Source: Spirodela intermedia
Taxonomy: Eukaryota > Streptophyta > Magnoliopsida > Alismatales > Araceae
Length of the DNA: 64,000 nt
Reading direction: 5' to 3'
Assembly (NCBI GenBank): GCA_902729315.2
Contig: LR746270.1
Coordinates: 1,352,501 to 1,416,500, forward strand
How positions within the stretch are numbered: position 1 is the stretch's first letter; each line of letters opens with the position of its first letter. A program made the position numbers and the translations under genes. Below the pieces are notes generated by a model. It was given only the letters and a program-made list of their open reading frames with translations. It had not been told where the DNA came from and did not search any database. Below are positions 48,001 to 60,080 of this stretch, piece by piece.

Positions 48001-49602
48001 TATAGATGATAAACATTACATTATTCTCTCTACGGTGCTCTTTTTGTTCCTTCCTTATGCTACGAAATTCCCACCCAGAAAAGACTGCTTTACAAGATTC
48101 TCTCACTCTTGGATTGCTCATTATAGCTTTTGAAGACGTTTACCATTAACTGAATTCAAACTTTTCCTATTTTTTACACAATTTTCTCCCTGACCACCTT
48201 GAAAGATATCGAATAAAGCATATGGGCAGCTGTAGTTTATTACATTCAATATTCTGTTGGTAAAAGTTATTCACTGCTATATCCTAACGGATGAGAAGCA
48301 TTGAATCATTTAGGTCAATTTTGATCATATTCACTGCTATCCCCAAAATTTCCTCACGTCTGACACAAAATTCATACTCAAGGAAATTTTGGGGAAAAAA
48401 AGAAATTTTCCATTATAGATGATTGTCAGACGAAATTGGGAACCTGATGTGGAAAAAATTAATACAAGTTTCTGCAACCGTGCAGTTTAGATTTCTTCCC
48501 TTTTCAGCAGGTACAAAGAGAAACTTCAGTTTACAAAGAAAACACAGAACAACGTTCATCATTACTGCACCAAATAAGAGTTTACGTCTGATGAAAAAAA
48601 CACTCTTTTACTGTATCACTTTTTATTAATCAAAATTTACACATTATTTTTAAAATTGAAGGCACGGAACATGATTACCTTGCAGAAGACAAAAAAAGGT
48701 ACAGCGCTAACTGAATAACACTCTGAAATTTCGGGTTGTTCTTCAGCTTCGACCTAAAAACATGAACAAAAGGCAGGCGTAAAAAAAACAATTTTATGTA
48801 GGGAAAAGACCTCAAATAGAAAGAGAGTAAATGAATCAAAATTTTAGGAGATTATAAACTAAAATAGCATCGAATGTCCGTGAAAATGGAATTCACAGAA
48901 GCACAGACAACCCAACAATCACAACATTTCATGAAAGATAAACCCTGGAAACAATGGAAGCAAAGAAAAATAATAAGACGCGATACCACAAATGTAGGCA
49001 GAGAGAGGTTTGCCAACAGACATGCTGTAGGCGAGTACCTCAATAGGGCCCTTTCATCCCTTTCATCTACCGTTCCAAACACTTAATCACAGAGATTATT
49101 CCAATGAATACAAGCCACAGCTTTTCCGTTCTTCATAAAGAATATAAACAACGAGCTGCCTACGCACAAGAATTGAAACTACAATTCCAGCGGCATCTAC
49201 GGCATTGGCCTGAGGATATATTTTATATAGCACGCTGAACAAAAAGATATCCGCCGAAGGATCTGACACTTTATTCACCGCACATATGATAAACGATTTC
49301 CTCATTCCTAATTCAGTAGAGTCGAAATAACAAGACAGTTCTATAAAAATCGAAATCCCCAGAGAGAAGAAAGTAACAAAGAACGCCGAAGAGAACAGCA
49401 GACGAATATAAAAGGGGAAAAGCAGGCAAACCCTAAGGAAGCGAGCGCTGGGGAAGTCAGCGGAGAGGTGGGAGAAGACTTGGTCCATCTGCTTGGACGC
49501 CTCGCACCACGAAGCCCAGAAGTGGAGGACCACAGAGCCGCCGCCACCTAACACTCCATCCAGCTCCTCCTTGGACCTGACGTCCGCTACAGCGCCTCCC
49601 AT
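45016..49602 (-). CDS. GRXS17: Monothiol glutaredoxin S17 (Trx-like + three Grx domains)
   Basis: Cytosolic/nuclear Fe-S cluster-binding glutaredoxin (Grx3/PICOT family), important for heat, redox and meristem function in plants. Exons 49432-49602, 48679-48753 and 45016-46224 give 484 residues, close to Arabidopsis GRXS17. The N-terminal thioredoxin-like domain has F-W-A-S-W-C-E-A-S (Cys33), a one-cysteine site typical of the family. Three monothiol Grx domains follow, each with F-M-K-G-(T/S)-P-D and CGFS: Cys162, Cys304 and Cys412. Each also has the S-N-W-(P/S)-(T/S)-(F/Y)-P-Q-L and G-G-(C/S)-D-I glutathione-binding motifs. Linker 1 contains an alanine run. All three Grx domains are encoded in one exon. 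ATG 49600-49602 (M-G-G-A-V-A-D-V) was chosen; an in-frame ATG four codons upstream is possible. Intron 2 is 2.45 kb. Confidence 0.95.
46687..46696 (+). other. Retroelement PBS-like word in GRXS17 intron 2
   Basis: TGGTATCAGA matches the first ten bases of the Met-tRNA primer-binding site TGGTATCAGAGC. It lies in a GC-richer island (46660-46950) unlike the rest of the intron. No gag or pol similarity was seen, so this is only a hint of an old insertion. Confidence 0.25.
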
Positions 49603-50587
49603 CGCCCGTTTCACCGTATCTCCTGCGACAGACGCCCCCTACAAGGCTCTGCAAAATGGGTTCCGCGATGGGGAGAAGTGCACTAACCAGAGCCAGCTTT
49701 TGCGCGAAGATTCCGGAAGAATCCCGGAGCGGCGGCCTACGGCCAATTGGGTCCACTGATTCAACGGTGATTATGACGTAGGATCAGATGAGCGTGCTCC
49801 AATTATTTTGTTGTTATTATTATTATTATTATTATATTTTTTATGTGTGTGCACATTACTTTACTAGCCTCTACCATTTTTTACACATAGTCCATGTATA
49901 TTTTTAAATAATTTCATTTAAATATTGACATCAACTACCTCAGCCGCTGACTAAAACCAGGCGTGCATTAAAATACTGACCAAATTTGGTATTTTCCTAT
50001 AAAAAAATTAATCGAAACTAGATTATAAAAATTAATAAATATAGGAACAGCCGACTATACATCACAAATTGTCGATCAGTATATATATGTATATATCATT
50101 TTCCCATTTTTTTGAAGACTATTTTTTTAATAAAATTACAAAGAATTTGTTCCTTGTTGGTTATTTTCCCCATGATAATAATAATAGCCATTTATTTTCC
50201 TCAATATATTTCTTAATGCCAGCATACCCACGTGATTTTCTGAATTTGATGATGGGGTTATTTATTTCCGGCGATTAGGAAAAAATAAAATATATTCAAC
50301 GGTATTTTTTATTAATTCTCTATTTTTACCAAAAATAGTAATATTCACCATGAGTTGGTGACAACAAATTATTTTTCTGATGAAAACCGTGTTGGGAATA
50401 ACGTAACATAATGAGATTAATCGTGAGGCTAGAAAAGAGTTTGTTGCCATCACGAGCAAACCCTAAAAAGTTATCAATATCTTTGAAAATGTAAATAAAA
50501 ATATTTACTGCCGATAACTATATAGCAGTGCTTTGAGGAGATGAAAGAGACAAGGGAGGTGGCGCCTGGAAAGGATCAGCAGGATAT
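49603..50587. other. GRXS17 promoter and AT-rich spacer to tRNA gene
   Basis: Includes a (TTA)n run at 49812-49835 and AT-rich low-complexity sequence. No gene was recognised. Confidence 0.55.
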
Positions 50588-50660
50588 GGTCCCGGCGGGG
50601 CTCGAACCCGCGACCTTCGGCTCATAAGACCAACGCTCTAACCAACTGAGCTACGGGACC
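50588..50660 (-). tRNA. Nuclear tRNA, anticodon read as TAT (Ile)
   Basis: The minus strand folds into a complete 73-nt cloverleaf. A perfect 7-bp acceptor stem (GGTCCCG/CGGGACC) is followed by a D arm GCTC/GAGC with A-box TAGCTCAGTTGG and an anticodon stem TTGGT/GCCGA that includes two wobble pairs. Next come loop CTTATGA, variable loop AGGTC, and T arm GCGGG/CCCGC with B-box GGTTCGAGCC. There is no intron and CCA is not encoded. Position 34-36 reads TAT, giving Ile (AUA). Because G at position 37 is unusual for that anticodon, the identity is less certain than the presence of the tRNA. Confidence 0.9.
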
Positions 50661-50702
50661 AATACAAGGAGCAGCAAGTGGCGCCAATTTTTTAATAAAA
50701 AA

Positions 50703-52734
50703 TTAATTTTCAGGGGAAAACGTCACCAACAGAACGATGGCGTTGTACAAAGAGTGAATAGCAAAAGAAGCAGTGAGATTCCCACTCCAGCAATACGCAG
50801 ATCCGAGAACACAACCGATGAGAAAAAGCTGCAGAAAGTTCTCTGGCGAGAAGTGGGCTGAGCTGAACACGAGAGCACTGATCACCACAGCTCTCTGCCA
50901 TTTCATGGCGGAGGCAAGAGATGTCAGCAGGAACCCACGGTAGACGGCCTCCTCAAGAACTGGGGTGATGAAGCAGTAGATGAGGAAGAAGGCCACCCTG
51001 GAGAGAGGGAAGCTCAGGAGTATCTCCCTCAGCTCCGGGTTACTTACATCCTGTGAGCACGATACAAAACCAGACAGCCATCAGACATCATCGAGTTCTG
51101 ATCATCCACCTATATATATATATATATGCATAAATTGGATTAAAATAAAATAACTGTAGGAAATGAAGATTGACGAGTTAAATCGAGATGGGAAGAATCT
51201 GTAAAAAAAGAAAAAAGAAAAAAAGGAAGCCAAACTACGGAATATAGAACTGAAATATTCGAATTATCTGGGTTAATTTTATTTTTTTAAGACCTTGGAT
51301 CCAATCAATCTGTCGGCCAGAAGTGACGTCAGAAGAACCACCAGCATCAAAAATCCCAGACCCAGACCGGCGGCTTTTACCCAGCTCCTTCCTTCTGAAA
51401 GATGCTGATCTTGGAAGAAGCTGGAAATGCTGTATCGTTTCTTTGCACTGTAGTGCAGCAGCGCCAATGCCCCAGTGACCTCCAATGTTTGGAGCAGAAG
51501 TAGAGAGGCTGTCTGATCCAAATAAACCCAACAGAAAAATAATCATCCAAATAAATCTGTGGACAATGTGGGGGAATAAGATCAATAAAAATAAATAGTA
51601 AAAGGGATTAAGAGCAAACCCACTTGACAATCATGCGTACCAAGAAAGTAAAATTATCGAGATTTTCTGAAAAGAAACCATTATGGCATTAATCTGGAAT
51701 CCCTGACTATATAAATTGTTCTTGCTGTTACTGCATCTTTCCCCAGATTCTCTTTATCTCCCTTCATTGATTTGGATGCCAACTCACCTCAGTTTGTGGA
51801 TCGAGAACAGGCTGATTAAGAATTTGGCAGATGACAGGTAGTCCGCCAAAACTCAGAGGGATATGTAAGCAGAAAAAATAGCCTCCCATGATGCTCCATA
51901 TGCTTCCACTATCCCAGGGAATCTCTGATGATAGCATTGAGAAACCCTGCCATCATTTTGTAAACATTACATACAAAAAATCATGTTAAGATCGTTTAAT
52001 TTTTACAATTTTGATGTAGCAAACCACCTCATCTATTTAACAAAGCCTGATTCTTAGGTATCAAAAAAAAAAATCCAATAAATTATTACCATACACTTAC
52101 TGCACCAGAATCTGAGGAGAAATATCAATATCAAGCAACCTCTCATTCATATGCCTCATGCCACCAACATAGGCAACGCAGGTTGCAGAGTTTGGTGGAA
52201 GCTCTAGATGTGAAACAGTAAATTTCCCTTTTTTTAAAAAAAAATTCCAGCAGATATTGGCCGATAAAATACTCCCCAACTGTGGGCGTGAGAGTAATCG
52301 GTCAACTGTGCTGTTGAAAAGTGGTATCATCAATGCGCAGTGGAAAGTCATACATGCGGGAAGTAATTTAGTGAACCGGACATGTAAAACTAATGGGCAT
52401 AGCTCCTGCGAAGTTCGAAATGGGCAAATCCAATACAGAAGATGACGATGAAAGAAGAAAATAGGTAGAATGGCAAGAGATGGCGTACGAGTAATGGCTG
52501 TTCTCCCTCCAAGGAGTGGCTTCCCTGCCCGTCGTTCTCATGGTTACTGCTGCGATTCCTCGACCGAGTTTCTCCATTCCCGCGCCTCAATCCGGGAAGG
52601 GAGGAGGAGCAGAGGCCAAAGAAGCGACCCGGAGCCGGAAACGACGAGCGAAACCCGAGTTCCCGAACGAGAACAGCATGAACCCGCGTTCCGAGGGGTG
52701 AGGAGATCGGGGAGCTTCTCGAGTTCAGGATCAT
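50703..52734 (-). CDS. CPBP/CAAX-type intramembrane protease family protein, probably plastidial
   Basis: Member of the CPBP (Abi/Rce1-like) glutamic intramembrane protease family; the plant chloroplast members have poorly known substrates. Exons 52489-52734, 51788-51946, 51294-51512 and 50703-51050 all join in phase 0 for 323 residues. The N-terminus is Ser/Arg/Pro-rich with few acidic residues until position 55, like a chloroplast transit peptide. Hydrophobic helices follow (C-L-H-I-P-L-S-F-G-G-L-P-V; G-L-G-L-G-F-L-M-L-V-V-L-L). The CPBP signature is in the last exon: motif 1 L-E-E-A-V-Y-R-G-F (EEXXXR), motif 2 F-S-S-A-H-F (FXXXH), then H-S-L-Y-N-A. Alternative frames in exon 1 cannot supply both a start and the right phase. 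Intron 1 holds an exon-like 103-bp segment (reported in the findings). Confidence 0.87.
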
Positions 52735-52949
52735 CTCCCGTCGTCCACACGCTCCTCCCCGTTGAACGACAGGAGCTTGTCTGCTTTTAAGTGAATCTAA
52801 AAACCAAGATATTTATTTTATAAATATTTTTATTATTTACACTTACGATATGTCAGCAGAACCGGGCCGGGCCCGGTCCTTGCCAAGCTAACCCCGAACT
52901 TTTACAAGGCCCGGATCTAGCACTCATGTGGTAAGTTGCCCCCTCACCC

Positions 52950-52990
<41 letters not shown>

Positions 52991-54763
52991 GGAGGTCCTG
53001 ACCAACCCCCTTTTGGCGATTATTTCATCAACAGGAAATTCATTGGTTCTCTTACCTTATTGAAGAGCACTCTTTTGCCTCTAGGAAATTGCATTCTATG
53101 ATGTTATTGATGATTATTTCCATCATTTCACTATTCAGAATACATAGATTTAAATCTTGGATAGAAAACATATTCTAAAAATAGCTCATTCAATAGTTAC
53201 AAGCTAGCATCTAGACATTTCTCCTTAGACCATGATTCAACACTCGTTCAAATTTTTATGTATGAAGCTGACCTAGCATGCCTCTCATACTCATTTATTT
53301 TATTAATTTTAGAGTTATTTACGAACCAAAATTCGTCTCAACAAGTTGGACTCAAATTATTGTTTTTAAATTAAAATAAAAATCAATAGTTTAACATATA
53401 AATGAGCCATAATAGTTGAGGCAAGTACCATGTGATATTATTTTCCTTTTCTTACATGTTTTCCAATTGCCAACTTTATTTGTAGACGATTATGATCTTA
53501 AATGCTCGGATTTTGATGATGATATATAGTTCCAATTTTTAGTATGCTTCAATTAAATAATGAGTTTAATTCGCAATATACGCCTTTTTGCTTTTATCAC
53601 CAGACCTTAAGTACCTAATAATTACGAATATGAATTACTACTACCCATAATTGTTTTAATAAATGTTTACCACGAACATTATTTCTATCTAAGTAAATCA
53701 TGAATTAAGAAAATAATCATAATTGCTTATATGCTCTTCTTCTAGTTTCAACCTTCTTGATTTGCGTGATATTTCCAACACCTTTTCAAGCACTTGGGGG
53801 GATCAGACTGCCTTGGGTAGCATAAACATGTAATAAATAATAAATAAATAAATAAATAGGAATATAAATATAATATGGATTCCATCTTCTTAAGGTCCAA
53901 GCCTCAAGAAATCCATCAGATCAGTCCAAGAGTATTATGTTATATGCCATAAACATCTTATATAAACCAAGATGAGTCTAAGATTAGACTAATCCATAAG
54001 ATTAGTCTAAGAGTATTAGTCTGCCTTGGGTAGCAAACATGAAAAATAGAAAATAAGATCATATATATATATGTGTATATATATATATATATATGGATCC
54101 CATCTTCTTAAGGTCCAAGCCTCAAGGAATTCATCAGACCAGTCTAAGAGTATTATGCTGTTATATCCTATAGAGATCTGGTTTATAGCAACCAAGATTA
54201 GAGTAAGATTAGACTAATCCATGAGATTAGTCTACGAGTATGTCTGCCTTGGGTAGCATAAACATGCAATTTTTTTAAAAATACATATAATATAATATGA
54301 TGCAATCAGATTAGACTATAAGAGTATGATGCCATAGGCTAGCAACCAAAGACGGGGGAGAGAGAGAAAGAGAGAGAGAGAGTGACTGGCAGGCTACTTA
54401 CCTGAATAAGAAACATGAAGAACACCTCAGACTTGCTTGAACCAGCTGAGCAGGGCTCAAATCCACACAAAGGGAGGGCTCGGTCGCCCTTGTAATCATA
54501 AACATCTGGGTCACTTTACACGGTCCGGTTTTGTGGGTCCGAACTCTCCTAAAGCAGCTCACAGAATTAGGGGGAGGGGGGGAGGGGGACAGAGACTCCA
54601 CGTTGTACAGGAATTTACACCCCTAAATAGAAGCTTATTTACAGGCTCCGGCCCTCGCCTAGCCACCATTCCTCACACTAAAAACGCTGCTTACAAAGTG
54701 CAGCGCGCTCATAATGCTCGTTCTCTCAGTGGCCAAGTCTGGGAAGATCAATAATCCGACCAG
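52735..54763. other. Spacer between CPBP protease and AIRP2-like genes
   Basis: No gene was recognised. It contains the protease promoter side, (CT)n at 52958-52989, an (AT)n-rich block at 54061-54094, a 220-bp tandem repeat (53800-54260), and from about 54600 the 3' UTR of the AIRP2-like gene. Confidence 0.55.
53800..54260 (+). repeat. Tandem repeat of about 213-223 bp with internal hairpin
   Basis: CTGCCTTGGGTAGCA recurs at 53808, 54021 and 54244. CATCTTCTTAAGGTCCAAGC recurs at 53883 and 54101. Each unit has an inverted repeat: TTAGACTAAT (53984-53993) against ATTAGTCTAA (54001-54010), and 54209-54218 against 54226-54235. There are two full units and a partial third that degenerates into 54300-54345. 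Confidence 0.85.
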
Positions 54764-55112
54764 TCATTTTACATGGGAATCATAGGCTTCAAAGACTGAG
54801 TCGGGGATGATCACAGGCAGCTTCTCTATGTACATGAAGAGCCGCCTCAGATTTTCCCGGGACACAGTGGCCATGTCGATGATGTCCCGATTGTCCATGA
54901 AGATCCACAGATCCCCCGAGTCCACCCGCTTGAGGCTGTCGCGACAGAACGGGCACGACTGCGATCTTGAGTGCCTTGAATATGGAGAGAAATCAGTGGC
55001 AATTCGAGGATAATATGATATGGAAAGGAACAAAGATTTTACAGGATTGCAATTTTCGTTATTTTCTTACATGTTTTGTTCATCATCATTATTATTATTA
55101 TTATTCTTATTC

Positions 55113-55144
<32 letters not shown>

Positions 55145-58100
55145 TTCTAGAGTCAACAAGACCCCCCAATGGATGAAACCATTTGGCCAAATTGATCACT
55201 TCTTCGTTAAAAAAAAGAAAAAAACTAATTGGCTTTTTTTAATCTTGGAGTTGTTTAATTTTTCACGGCACCATGTTTGAACTCAAGCATGAAGACAACA
55301 TACTGACTTAGAAGCTCTCATTCAGTTTATACGGATACATATTTAAACAGTCAAAATAAAATCGGTTATCTTCATAAAAAAATTAAGACCCACTATTTAT
55401 TTATTTATTTAAACAGGTGAATGTGACTCAACGGTGACAACACATACACTTAATAAGTAATTCATGAATCTGATAATTTTTTCTCTGGGTTTCATAAGCA
55501 ATTCACTGTTCATGAATCTGAGCAAATACATCCGCAACTGCACCCACATCCAATTTTAAATCACTTCAGAATGTTATTCCAGCATTCTATACTGCTTGAG
55601 ACCTTGTTGTTTTCTCTTTGCTTTTCTTCCAGTTTTATTAGAAGAATATATGATGTACTATTCCCCTAATCTAAGCACAAATCCAATAGGGACATCACTC
55701 CTCCATAAGCAGACGAGATAGAGAGTAGCAATCAATATGTAAAAACTATACATACACTAAGCAAGATGCCCATGCTTAAAGAATGATCAACAGACTAATA
55801 GATTCCAACACTTTTGGTGGGTCATTCGGAAACCAGTTGATCATACAACCCAGGAACTTATATCTCTCATCATACTTTTAGGGTTATGTTTCTGAATTGA
55901 TAATCACAAAAAATGTTTTTTTAATGAAAGCGATCGATAAATAATAAAAGACAATAAGAAAGAAAACAGCATCAAAAGAAAAATAAAATGCAAAGTACGG
56001 AGAGGATAAGAGAAAGAAGATACCATTCTCGAAAGCATTTCATGCACATTGCATGACTGCAATCTGGCAACACAATTTTGGTGTTCATTTCCATGCAGAT
56101 GCCACACTCTTCTTCCCTTTCAATATCAATATCAGATAATTGCTTCCTCTCTTCATCATCTCTTCTCCTGTACCTCTCAAAGCAGACAGCCTTCTGCTTC
56201 TTATCCTCGACATCAGTGATCCCCTTTTGAAGTTGCAGAAGAGAGGGAAATATTACGGCTGTCAATGAGCACGAAAAAAAATGAGCACCTAATTTTTTCA
56301 GCATTCCCTTATAATGCCCTTCGAAGATGATAAATGATTACCATAAAATTCTCGTATACTTGCTTTCCTTTCGTGAGTTGACATGGTCGTTGTTCCATCT
56401 GCATAAACCTAAAGCACAAGTACTTTCGTCATGAATAAAGAAACAATCAAAAGGTGTTCCATACTGCTGAACAATTTGATATATCTGGATATTCTTGTCA
56501 AGTCAACCTTGTAGATTAAAATTCGAAGGAGCCCCAGTGCTCCAGCAAGGTGACAGTCTGTCCACTGCACGAGGAATAGAAACAGGTGCGCAGCTGGACT
56601 GTATGACATTCGCATCTGAAGACAGGCGCCATCGTACTCCCTGGGAAATTCTGAAGCCCTATGGCATTGCAATAAAAGACTTAAATAATATCAAGTATAA
56701 TAATTATGCAGAATAAAAAATGTTGCAGGACGAATAACTTTAGCCAAGCATCAATAATTGAATAGAGCCGGCAAAGGCAAAATTTCGAATTTTAGCCTGG
56801 GAGAAGAAGGCAAATGCTGTAGTCACCCTGCAAGCAAGACTCAGATAAAATAACTCATTCCTAGAGGGCAGAAAGTCAACATCAGCAACACAAAATCTTC
56901 CAGTGGAACTAGTCTAGATGCATCCGAGGCATTAAGGAGGGTATTGGAAGCTAATATGATGTCACTTTTTTTTTAGGCAGCGACTTCATTGATGAGCACT
57001 CTTCACCGTTACAAATTAGCTGAACAACTTCCTGCTGGAAGCATACTTCTCACCGTCAATACTCAAACTTTTCAATTAACCGAGATCGTTCCACAGACCC
57101 ATTTCCTTAGGACATCAACAATATCATATAGCTGTTGAAAATTAATGCTTATGGCACCCAGAAATTTTTAGAGAAATACCCATTGCAAGAAGAGTCTGGC
57201 GGGCCTGAAATCAGGCATCTCAAAATATGATGCAGCAAACAAAGGAAGCAGAAAGATGCCATCTAAATTTGCATCAAAGAATCCAAAAGGAAAAAATAAT
57301 CGTATGTACAGACTTAATTGTAGTCAAATACTCCAATCGATTTTCGAAGAGCAAAAAGTCGTCATCAGGGACCAAATGCAGCGTCCGAAAGACCTTTACT
57401 AGGGCCACTTTCAGTCTGATTGCAATGATCAAGCACCGGAACCGAAAACAATTAAAGTCTCCAACTTTGCAAAAGTCCTCCAGGAAAAATAAATAACATA
57501 TGAAGAAGGATAGTAACTATTTCCAAGAGCTCAACTCAAGCAGCTTTCTTAAGAAATATAGAACGCCATTGCCCACCTCACTGTAGCATTTATAAATCCA
57601 ATGCTTGATTTTCGAGCTAAGACCCCAGGTTGTCATTAAGGACTACTTCGACGAAGAGAATACTGTGGACCCATGGATTTTTTGGCCAAAAATTCTTCCT
57701 TTGCGCATGAATCAATCCCATGACCACATAAATGCCAATACCTGGCAATCAACATTCACACTCTAACACTTGCTTCATTTCCCCGTTAGCACACGTAATC
57801 TCAGATTCCAGCTGTCACAATGGAGAATCACGCAAAAAAAACTCCAAGGAAAAATACATCTCCAACAAGAATTTTGTGCTCAAGAGTAGAAGCATGAAGA
57901 AACGGTCCACACGTGCAGCAGCCGGCAGCATTCGCTTCACAGCAGAAATCCAAGAAAAGGAGAGGACCCACAGCAAAAACAAACCCGTAAGAGAGCTCCG
58001 GTAAGAAAAAAAAAAAATGGAGATGAAAAACCGAATTCACGAGAGGGAAAAAAAAAACTTGAACATGAGGAAACAAGCCAAACGACATCAAGAATAAAGA

Positions 58101-58222
58101 GAGGGAGCGCGTTGAGAGGGGCAGGGGGCATCGGCGACTCACAAGGTATTGGCGTGCTGGATGTCGGCTTCGAGACCTTTAATGGAGTCCTTGAACGATT
58201 TCCGCATGGAAACGAGGAACAT
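54764..58222 (-). CDS. RING-type E3 ubiquitin ligase, AIRP2-like
   Basis: Cytosolic C3HC4 RING E3 of the family of Arabidopsis AIRP2, a positive regulator of ABA responses. Exons 58143-58222, 56508-56658, 56342-56408, 56024-56258 and 54764-54974 join in phase to 247 residues, the family's usual size. Exon 1 has F-K-D-S-I-K-G-L-E-A-D-I-Q-H-A-N. Exon 2 has E-Y-D-G-A-C-L-Q-M-R-M-S-Y-S-P and L-G-L-L-R-I-L-I-Y-K. Exon 3 has T-M-S-T-H-E-R-K-A. The RING is split between exons 4 and 5: C-G-I-C-M-E, C-S-H-A-M-C-M-K-C-F and S-Q-S-C-P-F-C-R-D-S-L-K-R-V. The C-terminal region R-L-F-M-Y-I-E-K-L-P-V is also typical. ATG 58220-58222 (M-F-L-V-S-M-R-K) was used; the Met five codons later is an alternative. 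The gene is divergent from TSJT1. Confidence 0.92.
55088..55145. repeat. (ATT)n trinucleotide repeat
   Basis: Interrupted ATT/CTT array in intron 4 of the AIRP2-like gene. Confidence 0.9.
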
Positions 58223-59298
58223 CTCCCTCTCCCCACCCTTTTTCCTCAACCGAAAAAGAAAACAAAAAAAATAAAAGGAGAAAAACCAGCTGCTCCACGG
58301 TCTACCCTAGGAAGCTTCTCCCCACAGAATTCCCCCCCGCCCGAAGCCCGCCCCACCGCCCACACCAAACCCTAGCATCGCTCCCGAATCTCTCCCCAAT
58401 CCTTTCCCTCTTCACTGACGACTTCTATTCTTCGTAGAAGAGGAAGTGGGACGGCGGTAGCGACAGGACTTCACTGCCACGTGGATCCCGCACCAGAAAC
58501 ACAGAGATAGAGAGAGAATGGAAGGCGTCGTCAGGAATATCGAAACCTTCGCCATGCGGGTCCCACGGGCGGGCAACCCTCCCCGCTTATCCGCTCACCC
58601 CCTGTCCGGCAAAAGTATCTCATCTGATCATGTTATGAAATGACTATAATATTCTCACTAACCACAGAAATTTCATAAGAACCCAGGCCTTGTTCCCGTC
58701 CTTGGCCACGCGTCGACTCGTGGGCGGTGGCGGGAAGGTAGTTAGGGGTATGGGCCTAGGACATTATTGGCATTAAATATGAGATGCCCGACACTGACGG
58801 CTCCCTCGGCGAGGCGAGTGCACCGGGCCTACTTGTCGCCTTCTCAATTAAAGAAACTTAACGGATAAGACTCAAATAAATTTTTTAAAGAAGTGTTCCC
58901 TGACCGGGCCCGGTCTGAAGCCGTTAATGCATCCGTTTAAGGGTTAACGGAGTCGGATTTGTAAATAAGTCCAGGTTATTCTTCTTAGCATCTCATACAC
59001 CCACGTTCGCCTGAGCGTGAATAGTCATGTGTACAAGATATGTGCATATAAGGTCCAAAAAAATTATAAAATAGAAAGGGAAGAGAATCCCTCTAATATC
59101 GTCCTCTCGTCGAGGGCTTATTTATAAATTTCCTTTTCACTTTTTGCTGCTGGGTCGCGGCTCGGCCGAGTCAGCTCGCCACGGGTCGTGTCGCACTTAC
59201 TGCTCCGATCGTTGACACTTCCTCTGCTGTCTTAATGGGTAGGTCCGGCTCCATTATGACTTCTCCGAACCGTATCCGCCTGATTCATGTGAGGATCA

Positions 59299-59339
59299 GG
59301 CCCAAATTGGCCCAAATTGGCCCAACGTGGCCCAATTGG
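59299..59339 (+). promoter_or_regulatory. Four GGCCCA (site II-like) boxes at 10-bp spacing
   Basis: GGCCCA begins at 59299, 59309, 59319 and 59329, inside repeats of GGCCCAAATT that decay to GGCCCAACGT and GGCCCAATTG. TGGGCC/T boxes are known TCP-bound site II elements of plant promoters. Confidence 0.6.
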
Positions 59340-59916
59340 TGAGTAGACAGTGACGATCCTCGCCAGAGCTCAGAAGTTGACCGTTGATTTTCCGTCAAGA
59401 CGGACACGTGTAGGTTACACAATCGTTTCCTTCCAGCCGCCGAGTCAGCCGCCCACGGTCTCGGGCCAATCAGTGGGATCCGCTGGTTTACCCAATTGAA
59501 TATTCTAAAGCACTAATGACGTCATATTTAGATTACACGGCGACCATGAGGACTACGTGGATGCCACGTCAAGCGCGGTGAAACGGCGGCGTTTTATCCA
59601 CGTCCTTACAGCGTGTCAACAACGGGGCGGTCCTATCCACAAATTATGCCCACCGTCAAATAATTAAAAATTGCGAGAATAATGACCTCGATCCACGTGC
59701 CATGCTGCTGACGCGTATTCTGGTCAGGGATAAGAACCGCCTCACTCGTTCTCCGAGCCAGCGGTGGGGCCATAGGATGCGATCACCACCCTGGGTGCGA
59801 AGCCGCCCACGAGGTGGAGTGGACGGGGGACGGTCACTTTAAGCGCGGTGTCACACACGTCCACGTGTAATTTTAAGCAAATCCTGTACGAAAGTGGGCC
59901 CCTTCTTTTGGGTGCC

Positions 59917-59923
59917 TATAAAG
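59917..59923 (+). promoter_or_regulatory. TATA box of TSJT1 gene
   Basis: TATAAAG lies 165 bp before the ATG, putting the transcription start near 59948 and giving a leader of roughly 130 nt. Confidence 0.6.
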
Positions 59924-59995
59924 GTGGCGCCTTGGGAAGTTGCCTTCATTCCGTTCCATCCAGTCGTTGATTGCTGTGTCGAAGGAAGGAAGCGA

Positions 59996-60080
59996 TTTGA
60001 AGGATTTCTTGGAGGAAGAGGAAGAAGAAGAGGAAGAAGAAGAGGAAGAGGAAGAGGAAGAGGAAGAGGAAGGAGGAGAA
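59996..60080 (+). repeat. Purine-only GAA/GAG-rich leader of TSJT1
   Basis: The inferred 5' leader is nearly all purine (GAGGAAGAAGAAGAGG-type repeats) up to the ATG at 60082. Purine-rich R-motifs in plant leaders are known to affect translation; relevance here is inferred. Confidence 0.7.

Noticed and set aside
53800-54345. Possible CRISPR-like array (regular repeats)
   Set aside because: Units are over 200 bp, only two to three copies, no spacers, and the locus is plant nuclear DNA.
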